From the NCBI GenBank assembly GCA_019188255.1, contig JAETXT010000014.1, forward strand, positions 744,001 through 808,000: DNA of 64,000 bases, given 5' to 3'. The DNA is from Verticillium longisporum (taxonomy: Eukaryota > Ascomycota > Sordariomycetes > Glomerellales > Plectosphaerellaceae). Position numbers and translations under genes: made by a program. Positions 52,112-63,924 of the stretch are shown here, piece after piece. The notes under the pieces were generated by a model. It was not told where the DNA came from, searched no databases, and saw only the letters and a program-made list of their open reading frames with translations. The number at the start of each line of letters is the position of its first letter. Position 1 is the stretch's first letter.

Positions 52112-53024
52112 TTTGTTGCTTGTAGATTGACTGGAAGCCTCGGGTTGACTTTCACAGGCCGCCGCTTGGCCTGGACGCCTGGGCAATTCTTTGCCCTTGT
52201 TTTCGGCGGGTTTTATATGTAGATGGACTTTTGCTGTGCTCTTAGGGTTGTGAGGGTGTCAAGGCAGGTGTGACATGAACATAAGGGACTAATATATTTT
52301 CCGTATCAACTGTATTTCGACAGCGAAAATCAACCATGTCGCAGGGCTTCGGACACTGTATTGCGGCTCGATAGCACGGCACTGGGTTGATGGAGTCACT
52401 CCCTACCTTACTTGAGTAGACACTCATTTTGGTGGTAGACACATTCTATGCGCTGGATGACTAATGGCGAGTTGGGGGCTTTAAGAAGCAGCGGGGAACG
52501 AATCCAGGCTCCTAATTGGGGGCACAAGTAAGCACCTGAGTACCTCCACGACGTAGGTACCTACCCAAGGTGCCTAGTACGGTAGACAACTGGGATCCCG
52601 TCTTCGGCTCGTGTCAGGCTTGTTAGCTTGTGTTTGTGTTGGTCCGTCAGTACCGGCCACTCGTCATCTAACACCTCCCAGTGAGCCAACGAACCTAAGT
52701 CATCAACCACGTAGTCAAGTTCACACTCCAAGACGCAAGCAAGCCTGCTCAGTCGCGATTGTGGGTCAAAGACTTTTCTGAACGAATACATTCGCTAAGC
52801 TATCCCGTGATAATTCCCATCACTCGCCGTATTCGAAACGCTGAACGATTGAGCATCGGAATGTCAACTCCCGACCACCCTGCTTAGAAGCTCCGAGTTC
52901 AGTCATAGAGGTTTCCTATTATAATTCAGCGCACCTCCCAGGCACACACCCCGGGCCTTACCAGCAGACATTGGAGGAACGAACTTTCGCTGCCGTGCGC
53001 CATCGTCGCCTGCCCTTTGTCGGC
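52112..53024. promoter_or_regulatory. Divergent promoter region, MMM1 / VPS45
   Basis: The two start codons are 913 bp apart and face away from each other. An AGGTACCT palindrome lies in 52551-52566 (ACGTAGGTACCTACC). A 76-codon frame at 52561-52791 (minus) has no recognisable content. I see no other gene. Confidence 0.55.
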
Positions 53025-54864
53025 ATGGACGTTGCACAAGCGGTTGGCACTTACGTGTCCCGCATCATCTCATCTGGCGAAGGTTCTCACGCTAGCCAAT
53101 CTGCCAAAATGAAAGTCCTTCTATTAGACAGGGAAACGGTGCCCATTGTGTCAACAGCTGTTACTCAATCGACGTTACTGAATCACGAGGTCTATCTCAT
53201 CGATCGTCTGGACAACACCAACAGGGAGAAAATGCGTCACCTGAGGTGCCTCTGCCTCGTCAGACCGTCACCCGAATCTATTCAGCTCCTGATCGATGAG
53301 TTACGCGAACCAAAATACGGAGAGTATCTCCTCTACTTCACGAATGTCGTCAAAAAGTCGTCTCTTGAACGACTGGCCGAGGCCGATGATCATGAAGTGG
53401 TACGGCTTGTCCAGGAACACTTCGCCGACTTTATCGTCATCAACCCTGACCTGTTCTCTCTTGGCATCGCTCTTCCACAACAGCGAACCTGGTCAGCCGC
53501 CGCAGATGCCTGGAACCCTGAGGCTCTCCAGAAGAGTGCCGCGGGTCTCATCGCCGTCTTGCTGGCACTCAAAAAGAAACCGTTGATTCGATACGCGAAA
53601 ACCAGCCTCGCGGCGAGGAAGCTGGCAACTGAAGTGAGATACCACATGACCCAGGAAGAGCAACTGTTTGACTTCCGCAAAGTCGATACACCACCTGTGT
53701 TACTTGTGCTTGATCGACGGGAGGACCCGATAACTCCCCTGCTGACCCAATGGACATATCAAGCAATGGTTCACCATCTGCTCGGCATCAACAATGGCCG
53801 TGTCGACCTGAACGACGTGCCTGACATCCGGCCGGAATTGAAGGAGATCGTTCTGTCACAGGACCAAGATCCCTTCTTTAAGAAGAATATGTACATGAAC
53901 TTCGGCGACCTTGGTGGGAACATCAAGGATTACGTTGGACAGTACCAGTCCAAGACACAGAACAACGCCAACATCGAGTCTATATCCGATATGAAGCGGT
54001 TCATCGAGGAATATCCGGAATTCCGCAAGCTCTCCGGAAACGTGAGCAAACACGTCACACTTGTCTCTGAGCTGAGCCGTCGCGTCGGCGCAGAGAATCT
54101 GCTTGAAGTCAGCGAATTGGAACAGAGCCTGGCGTGCAGTGATAACCATGCACCCGACCTCAAGGTACTACGCCCCCCATACTGACCCCCCTCCAATACA
54201 AGGTTCCATGCATTGTCTTCTTCTCCGGGCCGCTGACAGCGCACAACAGACAGTTCAAAATCTGATCCAATCGTCTAATGTGAACGCCCAGAACAAGGTT
54301 TCACTGGTCGCTCTCTACGCTCTGAGATACGAGAAGAACCCATCGAATGCACTTCCAATGTTGATCGACCTTCTGGTTGCTGCAGGCGATGTGTCCCCAC
54401 GTCATGCTGACAGGGTGAGGAAAATATTGGCATACCACTCGTCACTTCAGCAGTCGCACGCCCAGACTGGTATCACAGATCTCTTCGAGTCAGCAGGCAT
54501 CTTCTCAGGCGCAAGGGACAGACTCAAGGGGCTGAAAGGCGTTGAAAACGTCTACACCCAGCACACGCCCCTCCTGGAAAATACTTTACAAAACCTGATC
54601 AAGGGTAAACTGAAAGACCAGCAATATCCATTCGTAGAGGGCGGGGGTACATCACGGGACAAACCCCAAGACATCATCGTGTTCATGATTGGAGGTGCAA
54701 CGTACGAAGAGGCTAAGATGATCGCTACAATCAATGCATCATCTCCTGGCGTCAGGGTCGTCTTGGGAGGCACCACGATCCACAATACTGCCACTTTCCT
54801 GGAGGAAGTTGAAGATGCTGTCTCGATGTGGCCGGCAGCGACGAAGAATGGCCCTCTACGTTAA
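53025..54864 (+). CDS. VPS45: Sec1/Munc18 protein Vps45
   Basis: Vps45 is the SM protein that binds the syntaxin Tlg2/Pep12-type SNAREs and drives vesicle fusion from Golgi to endosome and vacuole. I join 53025..54164, 54250..54864: one 85-bp intron, phase 0 (D-L-K | T-V-Q-N-L-I), 584 aa, matching the 577-aa yeast protein. The N-terminal SM domain includes K-M-K-V-L-L-L-D-R-E-T and L-R-C-L-C-L-V-R-P; the middle has D-R-R-E-D-P-I-T-P-L-L-T-Q-W-T-Y-Q-A-M-V-H, the SM hallmark; the end has V-F-M-I-G-G-A-T-Y-E-E-A. ATG 53025 was chosen because the codons before it do not fit the family. MTO1 lies downstream on the same strand. Confidence 0.96.
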
Positions 54865-55206
54865 TGATGACATTGAAGGGTTCATTCCATGCTGCCTTTT
54901 GGTGGCTCACTTTTCCTCGGTCGATCTTTAGTCAATGTTATTCTCTAGGGTTTATAATGGGAAAGCTTTGTTGCAATGATCATACTTGATTCTGTGAAGT
55001 CTTCGAGGACAGGCACTCGATGTCAGACTTGAACCCCGAAGGGGCACTAATGGAGTTGGTGCGATGACCGTGCGAATAACGTGTATTCACACGCCACAGA
55101 CCCTTGAGCATTCGGTCTGTGGCGATGCGACCAAAAGTATTCTTTCTCTCCATGCTCACTGATTGACCCTAGATCTGTGCAGGCTGCAACGAGCTCAATC
55201 GCCCCG
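54865..55206. other. Spacer between VPS45 and MTO1
   Basis: This 342-bp stretch holds the VPS45 terminator and the short MTO1 promoter. A pair of inverted words, TCACACGCCACAGACC and GGTCTGTGGCGATGCGA (about 55,087-55,131), could form a stem. I see no gene. Confidence 0.45.
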
Positions 55207-57348
55207 ATGCTCTCTGGAAGATCTTCGAAACAGCTGTGGAATCTGCATCACAACATTCGCAGCGCCCGACATCGCATCACCGCCCTGCCAAAGAGCCGCG
55301 GCCGACAGTTTGCCGCAGTCGCCTCCGGCCTTAGACCTTTTGATGTGGTAGTCGTCGGAGGTGGCCATGCTGGCGCCGAGGCTTGCGCGGCAGCGGCGCG
55401 CGCCGGCGCAAAGACCGCCCTCGTCACACCGAAGATTGACAACTTGGGCACGTGTTCTTGCAACCCCAGCTTTGGCGGAATAGGGAAAGGGGTGATCATC
55501 CGCGAGTTCGATGCTCTCGATGGTTTGGCAGGCCGGGTTATCGACAAGGCCGGCATACACTTTCAGACGTTGAATCGAAGAAAGGGCCCTGCTGTATGGG
55601 TGAGTACTATATGTCCCGTCAGGAGCCCGTGGATCGACCGCAGCTAATATTTTGCCTAGGGACCCCGCGCGCAGATCGACCGAGACCTTTACAAGAAGCA
55701 CATGAGGGAGGAGCTCGAAGGGTATCCCAACCTGTCAATCATTGTAGGCAGCGTCTCCGATGTAGTACTTTGCCCCCAGGAAGACCCGACGACAGGGGCG
55801 CACAGCCGCATCACCGGTGTCAAGCTCGACTCGGGCGAAATCCTACCTACGACCCAGGTGATCATTACGACCGGCACCTTCTTGAGTGGTGAAATCCATA
55901 TTGGAATGGAAAGCTACCCAGCCGGGAGGATAGGGGAGGCGGCAACAACTGGGCTTAGCAAGTCCCTCAGAGATGCAGGCTTCAGCATGGGCCGACTAAA
56001 GACGGGCACTCCTCCTCGGATTTCAGGGAAAAGCATCAATTTCTCTGAACTTCAGCCTCAGCCGGGCGAACAACCGCCCACGCCTTTCAGCTACATGAAC
56101 AATACTGTGGCGACCGACAAGCAAATTGATTGCTATGTGACTTACACAAACGCAGCTACACACGACATCGTTCGCGCAAACCTTGGCAACACAATCCACA
56201 TCCGGGAGACCGTTCTCGGACCGAGATACTGTCCGTCGCTTGAGTCTAAGATAACGCGCTTTTCCGATAAAGAGCGACACATCGTCTGGCTTGAACCTGA
56301 AGGGTTTGACAACGATGTCGTGTACCCCAACGGTCTGTCCATGACTGTACCTCCGGAGGCCCAAGAACAAATCATCCGGTCCATCAAGGGTATGGAAAAT
56401 GCACAGTTGTTGCAGGTCGGATACGGCGTTGAGTATGATTACATCGATCCACGCAGTCTCAAATCCTCCTTGGAAACCAAGCCAGTCAGTGGCCTGTACC
56501 TTGCCGGACAGATTAACGGCACGACTGGATATGAAGAAGCTGCGGGCCAAGGCGTTATCGCTGGGATCAACGCGGGCCGAGCAGCAAAGGGCCTGGCGCC
56601 CGTTTCGTTATCTCGAGGCGACGGATACATTGGCGTTATGATTGATGATCTTGTTACGAAAGGCGTGTCGGAGCCTTACCGCATGTTCACTACCCGGAGT
56701 GAATATAGGCTTACTTCGCGGGCCGACAATGCAGACTCACGATTGACAGCGAAGGGACGAGACTGGGGCGTCGTCTCGGACGCTAGGTGGAGGGCATTCT
56801 CAGACGAAAAGATGCAGGTGGATGAACTCTACTCTGTTCTGGAGTCTGCGGTCAAGTCACCACAGGAGTGGATGAGACACGGCTTCCTGGTCAAGGAAAA
56901 TAGCCAGCGTCGTGACGCCTGCGAGATGCTACGGCTACCCAACGTCACCATGGACGAGATAGCGACTGTGCTGCCAAATGTGCAGCATTTCCCCGAGCGA
57001 ATTAAATCCCGGGTTGCAATCGAGGCTTTATACGCCCCGATGATTGCAAGGCAGACGTCAGAGCGACGGAACTTTACCAAGGACGAATCACTTCGCCTAC
57101 CAGCAAATCTTGATTACGACAAGGTCGCAGGGCTTGCCATGCACGAAAAGCAGATTCTTAAGGCGACAAAACCAGAAACACTCGCCCAAGCTCGACGGCT
57201 CGAGGGCATCACGCCCTCAGGCTGTATTCGCCTTCTAAGCTTTATCCAGCGTCAAAATAAAGTCAGGTCGACCTCGACATCGGACCAAGGATTTTCGTTG
57301 GCACAAAGCCAGGGCGGAGCTGCAGGAGAAGATTCAAGTCTTCCTTGA
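55207..57348 (+). CDS. MTO1: Mitochondrial tRNA modification enzyme Mto1 (GidA/MnmG)
   Basis: Mto1 is an FAD enzyme that works with Mss1 in mitochondria to add the carboxymethylaminomethyl group to wobble uridine 34 of certain mitochondrial tRNAs. I join 55207..55599, 55660..57348: a 60-bp intron, phase 0 (A-V-W | G-P-R-A-Q-I-D-R), 693 aa against 669 in yeast. The first 40 or so residues are Arg/Ser-rich without acid residues, consistent with a mitochondrial presequence. The FAD loop G-G-G-H-A-G is at 51-56 and [11 protein letters not shown] at 85-95. Both GidA signatures are present: [11 protein letters not shown] and [14 protein letters not shown]. The C-terminal helical domain is complete. 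It converges with CRD1. Confidence 0.96.
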
Positions 57349-57753
57349 ATGCTTGAATGCCACTTGGTTGCCCGACGATACTGCAGAAGCACACCGTTGT
57401 TTTCATAGGACTGAGTTGAATAGCTGTAACGCAGTCTCTGAGGCCAGCAGGGTGCCTTGTCATTGGCACCCCTGCTCTGTATTATAACATTACTGTACAT
57501 TAGCTGTGAGGCACGCCTTGAGGCTGGGCCTTGCAGTATCCTGCTAGAGATGCGCCGCATCAATCGGCAGGCACAGCTTGTATTATTAGACCATGCTGGT
57601 GTCTGCGCTCTTGTTGGACAGGACGCATCCTCGAGCCAACTTACTCGGCTTGCAATCGTATAATAGAACCCGAGTAATTTTTCTTCAGACATTCTAACGA
57701 GCTGTCCGAGGCCGAGAAAGCAAGCGGGGGCTTGGATCTGACAACTGCCGTGT
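57349..57753. other. Convergent 3' region, MTO1 / CRD1
   Basis: This 405-bp stretch lies between two converging stops and should contain both terminators. I see no gene or repeat. Confidence 0.5.
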
Positions 57754-58844
57754 TCACGGCTTAGGCGCGTTCAATATTTTGACCGCATCTTTGGTGTAGA
57801 TGTAGCTTGCGCCACTCCAAATCGTAGTGGTGGCAACGATATACCTGAAAATCTCATTAGTCACTACGTTGCTCATTGATGTGTCACATTGGATGGTAGC
57901 TCACTGCATAGCAGTCAAGGGCACCGAGATGTCATGGGCAATGACAGGAGCCGCTGTTGTGAGACCGATCAAAGCCAGCTGCAAGAACGTGTTGTACTTG
58001 CTGATCGCAGTAGGGTGTACTTCGGCCGAGGGCAGCGAGAAGTCCCAGTACCGGGTGAATGTTTTCGGAGGCGGTAAAGATACCCAACGATAATAAATGG
58101 CTGCAATAGCTAGGCCGACATCACGACCTAGGATGATAACGGCAAGCCAGACTGGGACAACGAGCGCCATGTCAGACAACTAACCCAGACCTTGCATTAC
58201 AACATGAATAATGGCTGGCGACATACCTGGAAGCGAGCCTTGCACGGCCAATGAAACAGTCAATATAGCCATGAGAGTCTTGTCTGCCAGTGGATCGATG
58301 ATGGTGCCCACGACTGTGGTAAGGTTCCAGCGGCGTGCAATCCATCCATCGAGCAGGTCAGTTACTCCGGAGTAGGCGAGAAGACCGAGTGCCCACGCAT
58401 GGTTGTCCTGCAGAATAAAATAGCCGACAAAGGGCGCGGCGGCGAGACGTGATAGGGTCAGAAGGTTCGGAATGGTGTAGATGTCCTCGTGTAGTGTCTT
58501 GGACAGACTCGGCCTCGGTGCTGAGACAGTTGCAGCTGGGTGGCTATGGTCGTACACCGGGCCAGGTTAGCAGGGATGCGTTGCGGCGTAGGATTCGAAT
58601 AAGCTTGAACGTACATAGCTTCTGGCGTCTTTGTGCTTGGTTCACGTGGGTCTTTCTGGTGTGAATAGTTTCGACATTGTGAGGTAACCGAGGGCGAATG
58701 GTGAATGGCGTAGCGCGCGAGTGGGAAACATGGCAGGCCTCTAGAACCGTGCAGACGTCTAGATGCCCAGCCCTTAGCAGGAACCAGAGGTATGAGCGCT
58801 CGACTACCGCCGATGCCAGAAGAACTGAGCCGAGGGAGCAACAT
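57754..58844 (-). CDS. CRD1: Cardiolipin synthase (Crd1)
   Basis: Crd1 condenses phosphatidylglycerol with CDP-diacylglycerol to make cardiolipin in the mitochondrial inner membrane. I join complement(57754..57844, 57905..58151, 58227..58543, 58615..58844): introns 60, 75 and 71 bp, all phases consistent, 294 aa. The N-terminus is Arg/Ser-rich and looks like a mitochondrial presequence. The CDP-alcohol phosphatidyltransferase motif D-G-x2-A-R-x8-G-x3-D-x3-D is complete (D142, G143, A146, R147, G156, D160, D164). After it come L-G-R-D-V-G-L-A-I and W-S-G-A-S-Y-I-Y-T-K-D-A-V-K, typical of the eukaryotic enzyme. The four exons do not appear as one open frame, so automated annotation could miss the short last exon (91 nt). 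Confidence 0.95.
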
Positions 58845-59496
58845 GATGTTGAGCGGACGTGTGTGCAGCCTCGCCGTCGGTAGTTCGTCTCGCGGCTTGG
58901 TGTAGTCAACATCGAGATTGCCATGCCGGATTACAGGTCCGATACGACCAGGCACGACTGGATATAGATATATGCTGTTTAAATCAGTAAATATATTTAT
59001 AAGAGATATATGATGGTAAATATGCTGTAAGGTAGCGATTGTATTCAACCAAAATGAGGAGGTGAAATAGCTAATTTTCTAACGTCATAAGGCCGCAGAC
59101 ACGGCACAACCACTTCAATAATTGGAACATGCCTTGAACTTCCGAGGGTTTGTATCACGAATGAAGCATATGCATCAAAGTCTGAACAAGACGAAACAAC
59201 ACAAATGAACAGCAGGTGTTGACAAAGACGTGACTCAGTCAATGCTCATTGCATTAATCGTCGATACTTCTGACTGTACACTATTCTGTTCCCTTAGGCT
59301 CTGGCGGCTGCCGCCGGGCGCCAATCATAGATAAATCGGCTCCGAATGATACATCAGAACCCGGATACAAGACCTCTTCCTATTCTGAACCCAGACCACT
59401 TTTCCGAAGTGGGTATTCCGATGACGTCTAGGTGCCGCTCTATACATCTACTACCCAAAACCCTTGTTCGAACACCACCAAATCAGGCAATACTGG
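58845..59496. other. CRD1 promoter and WOPR-gene 3' region
   Basis: Both neighbours are on the minus strand. About 58,965-59,015 is AT-rich (TATATA and TTTATAAG words) and lies 120-170 bp before the CRD1 start, so it may belong to its promoter. I see no gene in the remaining part. Confidence 0.45.
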
Positions 59497-61029
59497 TTAC
59501 AGTCTCCCCATGGAATTATTGGAACCTGGCGGCCAAGTGGGTGGCGGATTATTTTCGTCGTATTGTTCCTCCTCGCCTTCCGGATTCAAAAATGGTTGAC
59601 TTTGATCAGTGTTGGTGCCACCCAAGAACACGTCATGACCAGCCGCTACATCATATGTGCCCCAGGAATTGTTGTGCTGCATATGCGACTCTTCTCCTTC
59701 CAGTTTGAGATTCGCAGAATGCTGCTGAGAGCCGTCGAGGCTGGGTTCTTGCTGAGGCAGTGTTCGGGGCGAGGGGAATGCGTCCGAATGCTGCACCGGC
59801 TCCTGCAGACGTCCGCCATTGCCGTAGACAGGCGTAGCTTGCATGAAGGGATGACTCATGTTTCTAATCGGGTCCACCTGGCTGTTGGACATCGTCTGAG
59901 TGAGCCCTATGGCGTGGCTCGAGTTGCTCAAGTCATAGGCCGTGGAGTGCCGGCGGGAGAGTGGTTGGTCTACAAGCATGTTTCTGTAGACATCCGGAGC
60001 CAGCGTTGAAGACGTGGTCACCTGAGGGCGCATGACACCGTCCTGGTAGGCATATTGATGGTGTGTTGAAGGTTGTGCGTAATTCGGTGGGGGCATGGGG
60101 GCCGCCATGGCCCCTGGATGTGTCTGCAGGTACTGCGCATGTTGCGGGGGTGGCATTTGTTGTTGCTGGGCGGGAACCATGCCCGTGGGCCATTGTCTTG
60201 GGTTGGCCACAGCCATGTTGACGTGAGGTACTGACCAGGTCCGGAAGGTAGGAGGGTGCATATGATTCACATACTCCTGGTGAGCACTGCTCAACGGATG
60301 CTGTATGAGACGATTGTCGTCTACATCTACCTCATCGATTGGCGCTCGGAAGTTTTGGTTGAGGATGAGCTCGGGCCGGGGAACGATATTCCGTAGAAAG
60401 CCCGAGTGCGATGTTGGTGTAGCGAGGGCGCCGCTCATGACATCTTGAACTGTGTAGTAGGAGACGAGATGATGCGGGACGCTTCTGAATTGGACGCTGA
60501 TCGTCTTCTTGACAAGTCCGCCCTCTTTGAAAGGGTATGAGTCAACCAGAGATCCGATCAAGGCGCGCTCAGGATTCCTAGCTGCCTCGGAAGGATCCAT
60601 GGAACCCGCACTGGATAAGTTCGCGGCATTTGCGCCGGCGGCGGTCCCATTAATCCCTGTGTTCTGTCGTAGGCACCCTTCGCTCTTGGAGATGCCGCCG
60701 TTGGTTTGCTTCTTGTTCTTCTTTGCGGCGCGCTTCTTCTCGCCGGGTGGAAATGGCCTCTCCAGCTCGCGGTAGATCAGATAATTCCCGAGGATTCGAC
60801 TCGGGCTCCAAGTGACGCCGTCGGTCCATCGTTTAATACCTGAAGCGTGTTCTTCGTAGATGAAGATTTGACCGCTCTGGATAAGATCTTGGCGCTCACG
60901 ATCGTGGGGTCGACGGGGGACGTGACGAAGATTGCCAGACAGGCAAGCCTCGAACAGAACAACGGCATCAAGAGTAGAGGCGACATGGCCTTGCCAGGTG
61001 GCCTCGAGGGGGACATTAGCAGCAGACAT
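59497..61029 (-). CDS. SGE1: WOPR-domain transcription factor (Sge1/Wor1/Ryp1 type)
   Basis: WOPR (Gti1/Pac2) proteins are fungus-specific DNA-binding master regulators of morphology, sporulation, effector and secondary-metabolite genes. This is a single uninterrupted frame of 510 aa from ATG 61029. The first WOPR lobe spans about residues 10-100 (W-Q-G-H-V-A-S ... R-R-P-H-D-R-E-R and W-T-D-G-x-x-W-S-P-S-R). A disordered linker follows with a K/R-rich patch (E-K-K-R-A-A-K-K-N-K-K). The second lobe, about 183-250, has G-L-V-K-K-T-I-S-V and P-H-H-L-V-S-Y-Y. The C-terminal half is Gln/Pro/Asn-rich and probably activating. G-L-V-K-K-T-I-S and the length favour the Sge1/Wor1/Ryp1 branch rather than Pac2. 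The protein's role in this fungus cannot be read from the sequence. Confidence 0.92.
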   Translation of the reverse strand: MSAANVPLEATWQGHVASTLDAVVLFEACLSGNLRHVPRRPHDRERQDLIQSGQIFIYEEHASGIKRWTDGVTWSPSRILGNYLIYRELERPFPPGEKKRAAKKNKKQTNGGISKSEGCLRQNTGINGTAAGANAANLSSAGSMDPSEAARNPERALIGSLVDSYPFKEGGLVKKTISVQFRSVPHHLVSYYTVQDVMSGALATPTSHSGFLRNIVPRPELILNQNFRAPIDEVDVDDNRLIQHPLSSAHQEYVNHMHPPTFRTWSVPHVNMAVANPRQWPTGMVPAQQQQMPPPQHAQYLQTHPGAMAAPMPPPNYAQPSTHHQYAYQDGVMRPQVTTSSTLAPDVYRNMLVDQPLSRRHSTAYDLSNSSHAIGLTQTMSNSQVDPIRNMSHPFMQATPVYGNGGRLQEPVQHSDAFPSPRTLPQQEPSLDGSQQHSANLKLEGEESHMQHNNSWGTYDVAAGHDVFLGGTNTDQSQPFLNPEGEEEQYDENNPPPTWPPGSNNSMGRL

Positions 61030-61360
61030 GATGTCTTCAAGGTAGTGAGGACCTAAGTTTGGCGATGATTTGAGTTGCAGCAGGAGACGCAGTAGAAAAC
61101 AATGTTCGAAAACTTGAGCTGTGACAGGCGTCCCTGTTATGGCCTTGGAGGATTTGTGTGGTGGGATGGATGAGATCCAAAGGTCAAAGGCCCCAGAGAG
61201 TTCGGTCGAAGAAAGCCTTCGTAGCTATATACTTTTCCCGCCAGGAGGATATGGGCGAGAAGGCACAGTGGGGTCTAAGGTTGCGCAGACACGATGAAGA
61301 AGCTTTGGATTCGCGTGCGACCGAGTGAGGGGGGCGTATTTTCTGCTAATGGGCCCACGG

Positions 61361-61390
61361 CCGTTGAGGTCGCCGTTGAGGTCGCCGTTG
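61361..61390. repeat. 12-bp tandem repeat, 2.7 copies
   Basis: The unit CCGTTGAGGTCG occurs twice in a row, followed by a partial third copy (CCGTTGAAG), about 330 bp upstream of the WOPR start. Confidence 0.85.
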
Positions 61391-62865
61391 AAGGGAGGTT
61401 GCTGTTGCGAGGCTTGCAAAAGGCAGCGTGTATGCAACGCCTTGGCTGGGTATCGGTATTCCTCAGGCTCCAGATGGAGGGGTGCCAGGTCCGTTACTGC
61501 AAAGAGCGCTCGGCGCGGGCGTCGTCGTTGCCTCGGATCAAAGGTGCCCACCGAGCCCTAGCTCTAGCCTCACAGCTGTGTCGTGGACTCGCGAGAGTGT
61601 GGTGGACGGAGGATTTCTGCGGTGTCGTGCTGCTAATGCTACCGCTACTGCTGCCGTTGCCGACCACAAAAGGAAAGCCCTCTCTTGGTGAGGGCCGCGG
61701 CAGTCACAGGCCAAGCTGCATAGACATTGAGGTACGAAAGGCGCGCTGGGCCGGTGATGTTGATCCGGGCGGAGGCGGAGGCAGTGACGAGTGATTCTGT
61801 GTTTTTGTGACTGATATGGCTGAGGTGTATTGACGCCAGACCCCACCACAACGGGTCGATGGAACGCCTCCTTACGAGCAACGTAATCACGCGTGCTCAA
61901 CAGGGTGGAATGGCCCTGCCGTAAAGGCTCGCTGGATTCTGCCTTCCGTGCAGACAGAGTCGGTCGAGCTGGCGTGCCGGGTTCCAAAGGCGCAACCTAC
62001 GGAAGGATGCGCGGGCAGCGAAGGACAGCCTGTGGTGAACCGAGGGGCAGTGACGGGTGAGCGTGGGCGAGTTCGAGCTGGTGAGGGGCAGACGGCGAGT
62101 GCTCGGTTGATAGTAGAAGTGCTCGTATCGATTCTTCACCCAACAACGTGGGACGCTTGAGGCAAAGGTGGTTGGTGGTGGAGGAGCAGGCGTATGATTT
62201 CTTCAAGGGATCATAGCGGACAAGAGCGAGCGAAGCATGATGAGCTCGAGGGGAAAATAGATGTCCAAATCGGCGGGGCACCGGGTTTGTGCAAAGGAAG
62301 AAGGGGAAAGCGAAGTGAAGAAAGAAGCAAGGTGAGTGAAGACGTCGGACTAGCCTCTGGTTATGAGTGAGGTGGGAGACAGAGGCAGAAAAGCTCCCCC
62401 AAAGTCGAGATGTACCGCCCCGGCAGCCTGTAGCCTGTAGCCGTAGCCCGTACTGGTAAGGTATGGTTAGCCTGTCCACCTAGGTAGGTTAGCTCACACC
62501 TTAGGGCACCTGGGTAGGGACGGTAAGGCAGGCAGCTAGGTAGAGGGGAGGAGGCAGTGGTGGTACTGGTACTGGTAGTTGAGCTATGGGGGAGGGGAAC
62601 GGGGGGCGAGGAGGCTAGCTTCAAACAGGGGTGTGTACAGTCGGAATAAAGTACCTGGGCCGGTCGACGGTAGCAGGTTAGGAACGGACACCAAACAGTC
62701 TGGAGTGAAGTGGAGGGTTGTGGGCAGGCAATGCAAGGCAAGGCACGGCAAAGCGTGGCTCAGTCAGGTACCCAAGGTCAATCGACGACGATACACCTCA
62801 CCGCACGTCCCATCCTTTTTCACCGACGGGTCAACAGTCGAAGGGGAGGGGCAAGTCATGACTAT

Positions 62866-63000
62866 TCCTAGTCCTGGTCCTGGTCCTAGTCCTGGTCTTG
62901 CGCTTGCGCCTGCGCCTGCACCTGCATCTTGTCCCGGCCCTGGCCCTGGTTTGGATCTTGGGCTTGGTCTTGGTCTTGGACCTGTGCTTTGCGCCTGGTC
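62866..63000. repeat. Imperfect CCTGGT hexamer array
   Basis: The + strand carries a run of related hexamers (CCTGGT, CCTAGT, CTTGCG, CCTGCG, CTTGGT). On translation one frame gives Pro-Gly/Pro-Ala dipeptides and the opposite strand gives Pro-Gly/Ala-Gly. No gene context supports coding. Confidence 0.75.
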
Positions 63001-63520
63001 TTGGCCCCTGGTCCGCATTCTAGTCATGGACCCCGTCGAGTTTATGATCATGGGCAGGGTCCCGGCTCTAGTTTCGGCTCATGCCCCGATACCACTTGGT
63101 TCGGTACTGTTAGTTCATCGTCCCCGCCCGGTTCTGGTGTCCCTTTCTGTTCTGGCCATTTTCGGTCCACGGCAGTAGGAATTCCCAAAGCCGGTACTTC
63201 AACTCGACCAACTGCCTCGTCAGCTATCCTTGTCCCCATTTCGTAAGAACCTCGATGTATCCGCCCCTACAACCGCACGGGCGGCGCCTCAAATAGTATA
63301 GCCTAGCGCTTGGCATCTTGCATCTTGCATCGTGTATGGCGCATTTACGCAGCCCACGTCACCAAAGCCTGGGTGAGTTGCCAACGCTGCTTCCGCGGCA
63401 ATTGCCGGTCTAATTTCTTTGACTGACGACATTGGGACTCAATTGGCCGCTTGACAGGCTGCCCATCGTAGGGAAAGTCGGAAAGTAGGCGAGAACGACG
63501 AGGCAGAAAAGAGCAAGCGC

Positions 63521-63575
63521 GAGACAGAGAGAGAAAGAGAGCGGCGGAGAGACAGAGAGACACAGAGAATGAAGA
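63521..63575. repeat. GA-rich low-complexity tract
   Basis: Interrupted GAGA/GACAGA words on the + strand, equivalent to CTCT on the other. This kind of polypurine tract is common in fungal promoters and 5' leaders. Confidence 0.7.
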
Positions 63576-63924
63576 ATGCTGGGCTGGCCAAGTACTGCCG
63601 CACCAAAACGGGGGACCGAATCAGAGCCTGCCTTAGCGTTCCCGTCTTGAGGAGCTACTTGCGCATTGGAGGTGGCTGCAGTCCGGCAGCCGTCCTAGCG
63701 CACCCTTGCTGTTAAAGACACGAGCGAGACAAAGAACACGCACCCAATCGGCCGTCCCCTTTGCAACCCAGTCAGGCGGAATGCGGCGGGAAGGGCGAGA
63801 AACAGCTGTATCTACCTTCAGGTCTGCTTGTATTGACCGGAAGCATGAGTGGGGCCATGTTGCTGTTCATGCTGGTGTGTGTGGTGCTTGGTCTTAAGCT
63901 ATCTAGGTAAGGTAGGCAGGTGAA